This document shows, one piece after another, positions 1 to 5,408 of a DNA stretch of 8,244 nucleotides. The translations under genes and the position numbers were made by a program. The stretch is from the NCBI GenBank assembly GCA_046154695.1, contig JBJXFI010000060.1, forward strand, positions 1 through 8,244. The letters run 5' to 3'. Numbering within the stretch: position 1 is the first letter of the stretch; the number at the start of each line of letters is the position of its first letter. The stretch comes from DALYLB01 sp046154695 (GTDB lineage Bacteria; Acidobacteriota; Blastocatellia; RBC074). Under the pieces are notes generated by a model. It searched no databases and was not told the origin of the DNA. It was given only the letters and a program-made list of their open reading frames with translations.

Positions 1-83
1 ATCTGCGCCGCGTCCCAATCGATCATTTTTCCATTATGCCAGATCTTTTTCGCGGTCTCGGTGGAAGTAGCGGGATGAGCCAT
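1..83 (-). CDS. ilvE: Branched-chain amino acid aminotransferase, N-terminal fragment (runs off window)
   Basis: Reading leftward from an ATG at 83-81 gives 27 codons, open to the window edge. After a short variable leader the residues KIWHNGKMIDWDAAQ match the opening beta-strand and turn typical of class IV, PLP-dependent branched-chain aminotransferases (pattern K-x-W-x-N-G-x-x-x-x-W-D-x-A). These enzymes perform the last transamination in Leu, Ile and Val synthesis in the cytoplasm. A GAGGAG Shine-Dalgarno lies at 97-102, about 13 nt before the ATG, slightly far but good. The gene is downstream of and co-directional with the IS110 transposase, and a strong hairpin stands 4 nt before its ribosome site. 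The PLP lysine and the rest of the fold lie outside the window, so a D-amino-acid transaminase or aminodeoxychorismate lyase of the same fold is not excluded. Confidence 0.72.
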   Translation of the reverse strand, partial: MAHPATSTETAKKIWHNGKMIDWDAAQ

Positions 84-106
84 GATTGAATGAACACTCC
101 TCAGAA

Positions 107-135
107 GCCCCGCGCCGCCAGAGGCGGCGCGGGGC
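107..135 (-). promoter_or_regulatory. Perfect 13-bp GC-rich hairpin in the ilvE leader
   Basis: Positions 107-119 and 123-135 are exact reverse complements (GCCCCGCGCCGCC / GGCGGCGCGGGGC) around the 3-nt loop AGA. No T-run follows on either strand, so it is not a classic intrinsic terminator. It ends 4 nt before the GAGGAG ribosome site of ilvE. It could be a terminator for upstream (IS) transcription, an mRNA 5' stabiliser, or a REP-like palindrome. The structure is seen directly; the role is unknown. Confidence 0.6.
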
Positions 136-170
136 AAACTTTACCTAAAACCGCCAAAAGACGGCTGTTT

Positions 171-187
171 CAATTGATTTTCAATTG
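171..187. repeat. AT-rich 7-bp inverted repeat downstream of the transposase
   Basis: CAATTGA and TCAATTG flank TTT, giving a perfect 7-bp stem with a 3-nt loop. The 9-mer TTTCAATTG also occurs twice in direct orientation (168-176 and 179-187). On the minus strand a weak CCGCC/GGCGG pair followed by TTTT (down to about 147) could make this the 3' terminator of the IS transcript. It lies in the non-coding 3' end of the IS and may be part of its right end. Confidence 0.45.
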
Positions 188-208
188 GCGGCGGCGCGCG
201 ATCTGATC

Positions 209-1462
209 TCAGGCTGTCGCTTGCTTCGGCTTGAGGTCCACCTCGTAGCCAAGTCTCTCCAGCCGTTTGATCAGTTTGTTTCTTGTCTGCTCGCTATTCA
301 TTCGGTCAAAATGATCACCGCCCAGCTCTTTGTACTCGACTCCTTTGCTCAACACGTGCCAGGCTGCTTGTAGAATTGTCCGCGCAACCGCGATGACGGC
401 CCGTTTTTCCCCGCGTCGCGCAGCAATTCCGCGATACATCGCTCCCAGATACCCGTCTTTCCTGCGCGCCGCTCCCCAGGCGGGTTCCACTAGCGTTCGG
501 CGCAGCCATTGATTACCTTTCGGCGTTTTCCCGCTCCGATTCTTTTTCGCTGATTCATCACTCCCTGGGCAGAGGCCCCCCCAACTCACCAGATTGTCGT
601 CGCTCGGAAAAAACGTCATATCCGGCCCGATCTCAGCCAGGATGTTCTCCGCGCTCCGACGCTCAATCAGATCAATTGTCATCAAACGCCTCAGAGACTC
701 TTCGTAAGGGCGCATCTTCTCTTTGATTTCCTCGTCATAGCGGGCGATCTCTTCCTCCAGATATTCCATCTGTTCCCACAACTCTTTCATCACCCACCGA
801 TCATCCTGGTTGAGACGACCTTCCAGACTCTCCACCAATTGTTCATGCTTCGACTTCAATCGGCCTTTGGCCATACTGGCCAAGGTCTCCGCGTCGCTCT
901 CCCCTTCAATCATCGCCTGGATCATCGCCCGTCCACTGACTCCCAATACATCCGTTGCCACCGATGACAATTTGATATTGCCTTGCTGCAATACCTTGTG
1001 AAGCCGATTGACCACACCTGTCCGCTGATCTACAAGCTTCATCCGCTGACGCGTCAAGGTCCGCCAATGTCTCACCTCACGGCTCGGCACAAAGCTCGGT
1101 TTGAGCAAACCGCATTGCATCAATTGCGCAATCCACTCGGCGTCGCCCACATCACGCTTGCGACCAGGGACTTTCTTCAATTGCTGCGCATTGGTCAGCA
1201 ACAACTTGAAGTCAGCCTCCAGCACGTTCCAGACCGGAATCCATAAGACCCCTGTCGACTCCATCGCCACGTGGATGCAGCCCCACTCCGAGAGCCACTT
1301 TGACAATGCGCACAACTGCAACGTGCTCGTTCCAAACTCCTGCACCTCCGATTCAACCTGTCCATCCCCCAACAAACGGCGACGACAAGCCATCACCGTC
1401 TTCTTGTGGACGTCCAGACCTCCAACACATTGGTGAATTACTTCCATGACTTTGCGGATCAT
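209..1462 (-). CDS. IS110-family transposase (bridge-RNA-guided recombinase type)
   Basis: This 417-residue protein is a DEDD recombinase of the IS110 family, which excises and inserts its element as a circular intermediate. The N-terminal RuvC-like domain shows the acidic tetrad: D17 in GLDVHKK, E68 in AMESTG, and D104/D107 in KRDVGDAEW. A helical, Glu/Lys-rich coiled-coil linker spans roughly residues 200-255. The C-terminal Tnp_20 domain follows, with NILAEIGPD, the WGGLCPG turn and a Ser-containing SAKKNRSGK stretch (S304, S310) where family members carry the catalytic serine; most relatives have SAGK there. The start chosen is ATG 1462, which has AAAGGG about 8 nt upstream. An in-frame GTG at 1561 would add 33 residues overlapping the predicted bridge-RNA region, and a later ATG at 1447 is also possible. 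There are no stops or frameshifts, so the gene may be active. Confidence 0.93.
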   Translation of the reverse strand: MIRKVMEVIHQCVGGLDVHKKTVMACRRRLLGDGQVESEVQEFGTSTLQLCALSKWLSEWGCIHVAMESTGVLWIPVWNVLEADFKLLLTNAQQLKKVPGRKRDVGDAEWIAQLMQCGLLKPSFVPSREVRHWRTLTRQRMKLVDQRTGVVNRLHKVLQQGNIKLSSVATDVLGVSGRAMIQAMIEGESDAETLASMAKGRLKSKHEQLVESLEGRLNQDDRWVMKELWEQMEYLEEEIARYDEEIKEKMRPYEESLRRLMTIDLIERRSAENILAEIGPDMTFFPSDDNLVSWGGLCPGSDESAKKNRSGKTPKGNQWLRRTLVEPAWGAARRKDGYLGAMYRGIAARRGEKRAVIAVARTILQAAWHVLSKGVEYKELGGDHFDRMNSEQTRNKLIKRLERLGYEVDLKPKQATA

Positions 1463-1671
1463 CTTGCCATCCCTTTCCGGACGAACCGGTGGGAGTCGGC
1501 ACGATTGAGGCATTCTCCTCAGCGTTCTTCCGGCGCTTACCGGAGAAACAGTTTCGGGCACGTCTGTGCGACTCGGGACAAGCTCCTCATCGAGTTGAAG
1601 CTCAAGTACTTAACGACCTCACTCCACCGTTCGTCTTGTCCCATTTTGCCGCACATTCTGAATTTCTCTTA
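1463..1671 (-). ncRNA. Candidate IS110 bridge RNA region (5' non-coding leader)
   Basis: IS110 elements of the IS621 type encode a bridge RNA of roughly 150-200 nt in the non-coding left end just upstream of the transposase; it carries loops pairing with target and donor DNA. This leader is about 209 nt and contains stacked hairpins. At 1506-1521, TGAGG/CCTCA arms enclose a 6-nt loop. At 1525-1547, TTCTTCCGG pairs with CCGGAGAA (one bulge) around a 6-nt loop. A GAG/CTC stem near 1590-1605 is weaker. The hexamer of the first loop (CATTCT on plus, 1511-1516) recurs near the presumed left end (1654-1659), a possible donor match but easily chance. The RNA itself is inferred from position and fold, and its ends are not defined. 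Confidence 0.42.
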
Positions 1672-1768
1672 CTCATTCCCGCTTCATTGTTTCAGGGCGT
1701 CGCCACGCGACATGAAAGCTCATTCCCGCTTCATTGTTTCAGGGCGTCGCCACGCGACATGAAAGCTC
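1672..1768. repeat. 47-bp tandem repeat, two copies, each with an internal hairpin
   Basis: Two contiguous, identical 47-bp units start at 1672 and 1719; identity ends after 1768. In each, GTCGC and GCGAC surround CAC (1699-1711 in the first unit), and an outer TTTCA/TGAAA pair extends the fold across an asymmetric internal loop. A diverged third relative lies at 8158-8185. Read on the minus strand each unit holds the tiny frame MSRGDALKQ-stop, and the rightmost copy has GAGGAG 5 nt before its ATG. I regard this as incidental. It is probably a small host repeat family, since it adjoins the REP-like element at both loci, and the IS110 left end abuts it. Confidence 0.85.
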
Positions 1769-1773
1769 CTCGG

Positions 1774-1938
1774 AAAAAGTGACACAAGCTGTCCAGCTTG
1801 TGCCGCATCCACCAGACAATCCCGGAAAAAGACCTGGCCGCGAATGAGAGGACTTCCGGCGCGCGACCCGCAGCACTCTTCACGCGCACCTTCACACCGG
1901 GCACAAGCTGGACAGCTTGTGCCACCATGCTTTTCATT
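1774..1938. repeat. REP/BIME-like element, locus 1
   Basis: Two 24-bp palindromes stand about 95 bp apart. The first (1781-1804) has arms GACACAAGCTG and CAGCTTGTGCC around TC; the second (1900-1923) has arms GGCACAAGCTG and CAGCTTGTGCC around GA. The second is the reverse complement of the family sequence of the first, so the unit is an inverted pair, as in bacterial interspersed mosaic elements. The segment 1774-1831 matches 7889-7946 at 56 of 58 positions, and the core GCGCGACCCGCAGCACTCTT is identical at both loci. It is non-coding: differences between copies fall mostly at non-synonymous sites in the only long frame. A dedicated REP-associated transposase (RAYT) is not in the window. Confidence 0.82.
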
Positions 1939-1954
1939 GTCTCAACGACTTCTC

Positions 1955-1985
1955 AAAAAATGCGCCGTCCCTAAAAGCGGACGGC
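1955..1985 (-). terminator. Intrinsic terminator of the gyrA operon
   Basis: On the minus strand GCCGTCC (1985-1979) pairs with GGACGGC (1970-1964) around an 8-nt loop, followed by GCA and then six T (1960-1955). Stem, loop and U-tract are those of a rho-independent terminator. It lies about 80 nt past the stop of the last operon gene. Its left arm overlaps the stem of another hairpin at 1980-2005, so the two folds are mutually exclusive. Confidence 0.65.
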
Positions 1986-2005
1986 AAGCCCGCCGGCTTG
2001 CCGTC
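1980..2005 (-). terminator. Strong hairpin, alternative or first terminator after the operon
   Basis: GACGGCAAGCC (1980-1990) and GGCTTGCCGTC (1995-2005) form a perfect 11-bp stem with a 4-nt loop. On the minus strand CGC and then TTTT follow, so it can itself terminate, though less convincingly than the fold at 1955-1985. Because it forms first during minus-strand transcription, it would occlude the left arm of that terminator. It may alternatively be a third kind of REP-like palindrome. Confidence 0.5.
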
Positions 2006-2031
2006 TTTCACGAACGCTCACATTTGTCTAT

Positions 2032-2055
2032 ATGCGCCGGGAGGCGCATTTTCTT
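2032..2055 (+). terminator. Short hairpin with T-tract, plus-strand direction
   Basis: ATGCGCC (2032-2038) and GGCGCAT (2043-2049) pair around GGGA and are followed by TTTCTT on the plus strand. No plus-strand gene is convincing here, so it may stop antisense transcription entering the operon, or simply be a chance palindrome just after the stop codon of the minus-strand gene. Confidence 0.3.
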
Positions 2056-2066
2056 CCCGCCCGCCG

Positions 2067-3956
2067 CTATTGAATTCCGCGTTCGAAGATGAACCGGGGC
2101 GGAGTCTCCCGCTTCTCATCCCCGAGAATCTCGGTCACGAGCGACATATTGATCGTCAGGCGCACCGGCAGGCTCTGCCAATGGTCGATTGCGGCCTGCG
2201 TCCGCGCGAAGTCCTTCCGCGAGAAGCGAAGAAGCACATCATCCCACTGGCCCACGACCATCTCCGAGATGCCGGCCTGCCCCAGCCGGATCTCCTCCTC
2301 TTCTCCGGGAATCTCCTGCATGAATCGCATCACCGTCAAGGTCGCGGCCATCACGGCATTCAGCTTCTCGATGGCCGCATCGAGGGTGCTGAAACTATAT
2401 TCCGCGTCGAAGCCCAGATAGGCCGCCGCGAGATAGATCTGCGCGTCGAGTTGCGCGCGTGTCTCCATCTTTTCACCAATCACCCCCCGCGCCTCGTCGA
2501 GCAGCAGCCTCTGCGCCTTTGCATCCTTCGCGGCCTCCAACTGCGCCGCCATCGCGATCAATGCCCGCACGCGCTCGACATCGCTCCGCATCTGCGCCAC
2601 GCCCTTGCGCGCCTCCTCGATCTTCCCTTCCCTGACGGCGCGCTCCCGTTCGACGCGATCGATCTCCCGCGAGATGAACTCGTTCTGCCCCTCGGCTTTG
2701 AGGTGCTCCCTGGAGATCTGGCGGGCGAGGTCCGTGTTGCCCTCCTGAATCGCCTTCATCATCGCCTGGCTGAAAAACAGCTCCTTCTCGTCCGCCCCCG
2801 CCTTCTCTCCCATCGCGACCAGTTCCGCCGAGGACTTGTTCTGTAGATCCGAGAAATCGCCCTGGCCCGCCGCGGACGCGCGATAATAGGCTTTCTCGAA
2901 CTGGTTGAGTTTCGCGCGAACGAGGGGCGCTTTGGCCGGAAGATGCTTCTCCATATCGGGAAGCATCGATTGCGCGTAGCCCAGCAGATTCCGCGCGAAT
3001 CCCTGCTCCTGAATGTCGAGAAAATTCGCGGGTGTAACCTTCAGCGACGCCGAGGCGATGAGATCGAGCAGATCCTTGTAAAACGCCTCCAGTTCCGCGG
3101 CCGAGGCCGCGGGCTTTTGGGTTTGGCCGGTCGCGCTGCCGGCGGCGGCCTTCGCGTTCCTCAACTCCATGATCCGAGTGCGCAGTTCATGCGCCATCTC
3201 GTTCACGATGTTCATGTTGTTCTGATTCTTGAGCAGATCGGACGATTTGAGCTTCGCGAGGATTTGAGAGGCGAGTTTGCCGCCGGCCTGTGCGTCCCGG
3301 GCCATCAGGCGGCGCCAGATCTCCATCACCTGGTAGGTGGTGTCGCCTTTAAGCGCCTCTTCGGCAAGCTGGAGAGCGGCCTGCGGATCATTCTCGGCGA
3401 TCTGTACCGCCAGTTGCATCTCGTAATTCTTCTCGTAATCCGGGCCTCCGCGGCCTTCCGCGCCAAGGCCGGATACGCCGGCCGCCATCACCTGCCGCGA
3501 GGTTCGCAGGAAATCGAGCCCCATTCGCGGATCGAATTTGGAGGTCGTCTGCAGGATCCTGCTCCGCAGGTTCCCCCGCTCGCGCCAGGCCTGCACCGCC
3601 CGGGGGCCCGGCTCGGCCGGCAGCGGCTCCATGCCCATAAACTGCGCCATCGCCTCCTGCAGATACCCGCGCGCCCGCGGTTCGTCCCGCTTCCAGAACA
3701 CCTCCGCGGCGAAACAGATCACCTCAATCCGGTTTTCGATCAGTTGCAGCGACATCGAATCGTTGACCATCCGCCCCACCAGGGCGATGGCCTGCGCTTC
3801 GAGCGCCTTCTTCTCTTCCGGTTTCAGTTCCTCCCGCGCGACAGGCGATTTTTCCTGACGGGAATGCGGCGGCCCTGCTGACCGGGCGAGCGCAACGCCC
3901 TGCCCCATTATCAAGGCCGGAATTGTCAGTGCGGCGAGGAGTCGCTTCATTACCAT
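2067..3956 (-). CDS. Exported helical-repeat protein of unknown function
   Basis: This 629-residue protein matches no named family that I recognise. It begins with a Sec signal peptide: KR at residues 4-5, a hydrophobic core at 6-23, and an A-L-A site with likely cleavage after residue 24. The mature part is almost wholly alpha-helical and rich in Ala, Glu, Lys and Arg, with recurring pairs such as DPRMGLDFL (142-150) and DPQAALQLAEEAL (190-202) that resemble TPR or Sel1-like helix pairs. An Ala/Thr/Gln linker (about 270-285) splits it, and a charged helical stretch follows in the C-terminal half. I recall similarly built, uncharacterised proteins from Acidobacteriota. The start ATG 3956 has AGGAGG 5 nt upstream; a second Met two codons on is less well spaced. 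It is the last gene of the gyrA operon, 76 nt after the Sm gene. A periplasmic scaffold role is conceivable but unproven. Confidence 0.85.
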   Translation of the reverse strand: MVMKRLLAALTIPALIMGQGVALARSAGPPHSRQEKSPVAREELKPEEKKALEAQAIALVGRMVNDSMSLQLIENRIEVICFAAEVFWKRDEPRARGYLQEAMAQFMGMEPLPAEPGPRAVQAWRERGNLRSRILQTTSKFDPRMGLDFLRTSRQVMAAGVSGLGAEGRGGPDYEKNYEMQLAVQIAENDPQAALQLAEEALKGDTTYQVMEIWRRLMARDAQAGGKLASQILAKLKSSDLLKNQNNMNIVNEMAHELRTRIMELRNAKAAAGSATGQTQKPAASAAELEAFYKDLLDLIASASLKVTPANFLDIQEQGFARNLLGYAQSMLPDMEKHLPAKAPLVRAKLNQFEKAYYRASAAGQGDFSDLQNKSSAELVAMGEKAGADEKELFFSQAMMKAIQEGNTDLARQISREHLKAEGQNEFISREIDRVERERAVREGKIEEARKGVAQMRSDVERVRALIAMAAQLEAAKDAKAQRLLLDEARGVIGEKMETRAQLDAQIYLAAAYLGFDAEYSFSTLDAAIEKLNAVMAATLTVMRFMQEIPGEEEEIRLGQAGISEMVVGQWDDVLLRFSRKDFARTQAAIDHWQSLPVRLTINMSLVTEILGDEKRETPPRFIFERGIQ

Positions 3957-3968
3957 CTTCCCCTCCTG

Positions 3969-3991
3969 AAAACGCGCCGCGAACCCGGCGC
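3969..3991 (-). promoter_or_regulatory. Terminator-like hairpin before the last operon gene
   Basis: GCGCCG (3974-3979) and CGGCGC (3986-3991) form a 6-bp stem with a 6-nt loop, followed on the minus strand by G and TTTT (3972-3969). It ends just before the AGGAGG site (3962-3967) of the exported-protein gene. It could act as a partial terminator that lowers expression of the last gene, or as an RNA-processing boundary. Confidence 0.35.
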
Positions 3992-4032
3992 CTCATGACC
4001 GCTTCGGCCCCTCCCCGATGCCGGCCCCTCAC

Positions 4033-4458
4033 TCAGTCCTCCACCTCGTACATATAGCGGATGCTCTCTTTTCGAAGGAAGATCTTGGGACTGCCATCGA
4101 TCGGCCCGAGGCTAAAGACATCCTTGTCATAATATCGCACATGCCCGCGAATCTCCTCGCCATTATTCATGACGATGACAACCGGCGTTTCCGCCTCGAT
4201 CAGCTCCTTCAGATAGTACGCCTCCATCCCCGTCGATTCGATGCTGGTGACAGGCGCCTTCTTCTTGATCATCACTTTCTTCTTGCCGCGCTTGGGCACG
4301 AACTTCTTCTTCACACCGGCCTTCTTCGCCCCAAACGACTTTCCACCGGATGTCTTTCCAGGGCCGTGCCCGCCGCCGGGCCCCCCGCCCATCGGCCGCT
4401 TCTTTCCCGGACGGCTGCCGCCGCCCGCGCCACTGCCGCCTCTTCTGAATATAGGCAT
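4033..4458 (-). CDS. Hfq-like Sm-fold RNA-binding protein with basic Gly/Lys-rich N-terminal arm
   Basis: The protein has 141 residues. Residues 78-141 fit an Hfq/LSm domain: helix EAYYLKELIEAET, then Sm1 PVVIVMNNGEEIRGHVRYYDKDVF with the conserved Gly (G105) and Asp (D111), then Sm2 KIFLRKESIRYMYE. Such rings bind U- or A-rich RNA and mediate sRNA pairing. The Hfq YKHA signature is replaced by R-K-E-S (129-132): the Lys survives, but the proximal-face Tyr and His are Arg and Glu, so RNA recognition should differ. Residues 1-67 are a low-complexity Gly/Lys/Arg arm (GGGPGGGHGPGK, then KKAGVKKK), probably disordered and nucleic-acid binding; typical Hfq has its flexible tail at the C terminus. 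Start ATG 4458 has AGGAG 5 nt upstream. The gap from the TPR gene is 26 nt. Hfq is the nearest named relative, but a distinct Sm subfamily is likely. Confidence 0.75.
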   Translation of the reverse strand: MPIFRRGGSGAGGGSRPGKKRPMGGGPGGGHGPGKTSGGKSFGAKKAGVKKKFVPKRGKKKVMIKKKAPVTSIESTGMEAYYLKELIEAETPVVIVMNNGEEIRGHVRYYDKDVFSLGPIDGSPKIFLRKESIRYMYEVED

Positions 4459-4484
4459 ATCTGCTCCTGACTTTGATCTCGAAA

Positions 4485-5351
4485 CTATCGTTTTCTCTGC
4501 GCGTCCAGCGTAGACGAGGGAGAAAGACTTCGCTGGCGCTGTTGCTCGCGAATGGTTGCGATCCGTTGCGGTATGTAGTTTGCGTTTTTCGGATCCACTT
4601 CCGTCTCCTCCAGAACCTTCACCGCCTGGTCGTATTGAAACGTCCGTTCATAACAATCGGTGAGCCGGTAACGGGAGAGACGGCGGATCTCCCGATCCGA
4701 GGTATTCTGTGAAACCGTCTCGAAGGCGGGAATCGCCTCATCGAAATCATCGCGAAGCAGGTGGATCCCGCCTATCTGCAGGTAGGCCAGTTCACAGAGG
4801 TCATCGTACCCGGCATTCGCCGTCACTTTCTGAAATTCGGCGAGCGCCTGCCCGTAATCGTTCGCCTTGTAATAGAGCTCGGCGATCCGCAGCCGCACGC
4901 GCCGCTTCTCCTTTCCGTCCTCCGTCTGCGGAAGGAGCGTCTCATACTCGCTGATCGCCTCCCGGGATTTGTCCGTCTTGCTGTAGCACTCCGCCAAATT
5001 GACTCTGGCGTTGTATACATCGGGAGACTTTGGAAAATCCTCGATAAGATGGATGTAATGAGGAATCGCCTTGTCACATTGTTTCAGATCCCGGCGATAG
5101 ACAGTCGCGAGCTGATATCGCGCGAAGGCCGCCTTTTCGCCGGAGGGATTTTCCACAAGATACTGTTCATAATACTCGACCGCCCGGGGATAGTCTCCGC
5201 CATCCCAGGCGGCCTGCGCTTGATCGAGTTGCGCGCCCCTGGAACAGGAAGAAGCGAGGATCGACAGACACACGGCCAGCACGAAAGCCCCCGCCCGCGA
5301 GCAGGGCGCTCCGTGAGGCCGAGGCCGATTCTGAATCTCGTCTCTTCGCAT
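4485..5351 (-). CDS. TPR outer-membrane-type lipoprotein (BamD/CpoB-like)
   Basis: This 288-residue protein has an N-terminal signal (basic residues to 19, hydrophobic 20-33) ending in LASSC, so Cys36 is the probable lipidated residue after signal peptidase II cleavage. The mature chain carries about six tetratricopeptide repeats between residues 43 and 265, for example WDGGDYPRAVEYYEQYL, VYRRDLKQCDKAIPHY, LYYKANDYGQALAEFQKV and CYERTFQYDQAVKVLEE. This architecture is that of BamD, CpoB (YbgF) and related envelope scaffolds, but no feature decides between them. The start is ATG 5351; the frame extends to a TTG at 5393, giving a signal peptide with an unnatural leader. No Shine-Dalgarno precedes ATG 5351; a hairpin of heptamer repeats occupies that place, so translation may depend on coupling to gyrA, whose stop is 57 nt upstream. 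Confidence 0.82.
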   Translation of the reverse strand: MRRDEIQNRPRPHGAPCSRAGAFVLAVCLSILASSCSRGAQLDQAQAAWDGGDYPRAVEYYEQYLVENPSGEKAAFARYQLATVYRRDLKQCDKAIPHYIHLIEDFPKSPDVYNARVNLAECYSKTDKSREAISEYETLLPQTEDGKEKRRVRLRIAELYYKANDYGQALAEFQKVTANAGYDDLCELAYLQIGGIHLLRDDFDEAIPAFETVSQNTSDREIRRLSRYRLTDCYERTFQYDQAVKVLEETEVDPKNANYIPQRIATIREQQRQRSLSPSSTLDAQRKR

Positions 5352-5358
5352 TATTGTT

Positions 5359-5405
5359 GTCGGTAGCCGGTTGCCGGTAGTCGGTTCTGACAACCGGCAG
5401 CCGAC
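5359..5405. repeat. Heptanucleotide tandem repeat folding into a long hairpin
   Basis: Four 7-bp units in a row, CGGTAGC, CGGTTGC, CGGTAGT and CGGTTCT (5361-5388), fit a CGGTWGY consensus, the last diverging at its sixth base. Two inverted units follow. The 15-nt arms GTCGGTAGCCGGTTG (5359-5373) and CAACCGGCAGCCGAC (5391-5405) pair except for one A-A mismatch and one G-T wobble around a 17-nt loop. It fills nearly the whole gap between gyrA and the TPR lipoprotein gene. Short tandemly repeated heptamers are known from cyanobacteria; their role is not settled. Confidence 0.7.
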
Positions 5406-5408
5406 GAA

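Larger units (their letters stand above)
136..1671 (-). mobile_element. IS110-family insertion sequence (ends approximate)
   Basis: The element is identified by its intact IS110-type transposase (209-1462) together with a non-coding leader of about 200 nt rich in stem-loops, the layout of the IS110 subgroup (long non-coding left end), as opposed to the IS1111 subgroup (long non-coding right end). IS110 elements usually lack terminal inverted repeats and obvious target duplications, and I see none. The left boundary is set at 1671 because a host-like 47-bp tandem repeat begins at 1672. The right boundary is arbitrary, somewhere between 209 and the ilvE leader hairpin at 135. The base composition is visibly less GC-rich than the gyrA cluster, consistent with horizontal acquisition. 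Confidence 0.65.

Noticed and set aside
209..1462. Interrupted host gene at the IS110 insertion
   Set aside because: Neither flank shows a broken reading frame: the ilvE start on one side is intact, and the other side is repeat DNA.
1463..1561. Upstream GTG start at 1561 for the IS110 transposase
   Set aside because: The 33 extra residues do not resemble family N termini, lack a ribosome site and overlap the hairpins of the probable bridge RNA. ATG 1462 has a proper Shine-Dalgarno.
1672..1768. CRISPR array: a 30-nt palindromic motif starting GTTTCA and ending GAAAG occurs twice with 17 nt between
   Set aside because: The 17-nt interval also has an identical copy before the first motif, so the 47-bp unit is a plain tandem repeat without spacer diversity. 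There are only two units and no cas gene.
1917..2846. Long plus-strand open frames opposite the exported-protein gene, including 2943-3881
   Set aside because: They are antisense shadows created by GC-rich codon bias. Their translations are rich in Arg, Leu, His and Pro with no family motifs, and the opposite strand holds a protein with signal peptide and ribosome site.
5352..5393. TTG start at 5393 for the TPR lipoprotein
   Set aside because: It would place 14 residues encoded by the heptamer repeat hairpin ahead of the signal peptide; ATG 5351 gives a normal lipoprotein signal.
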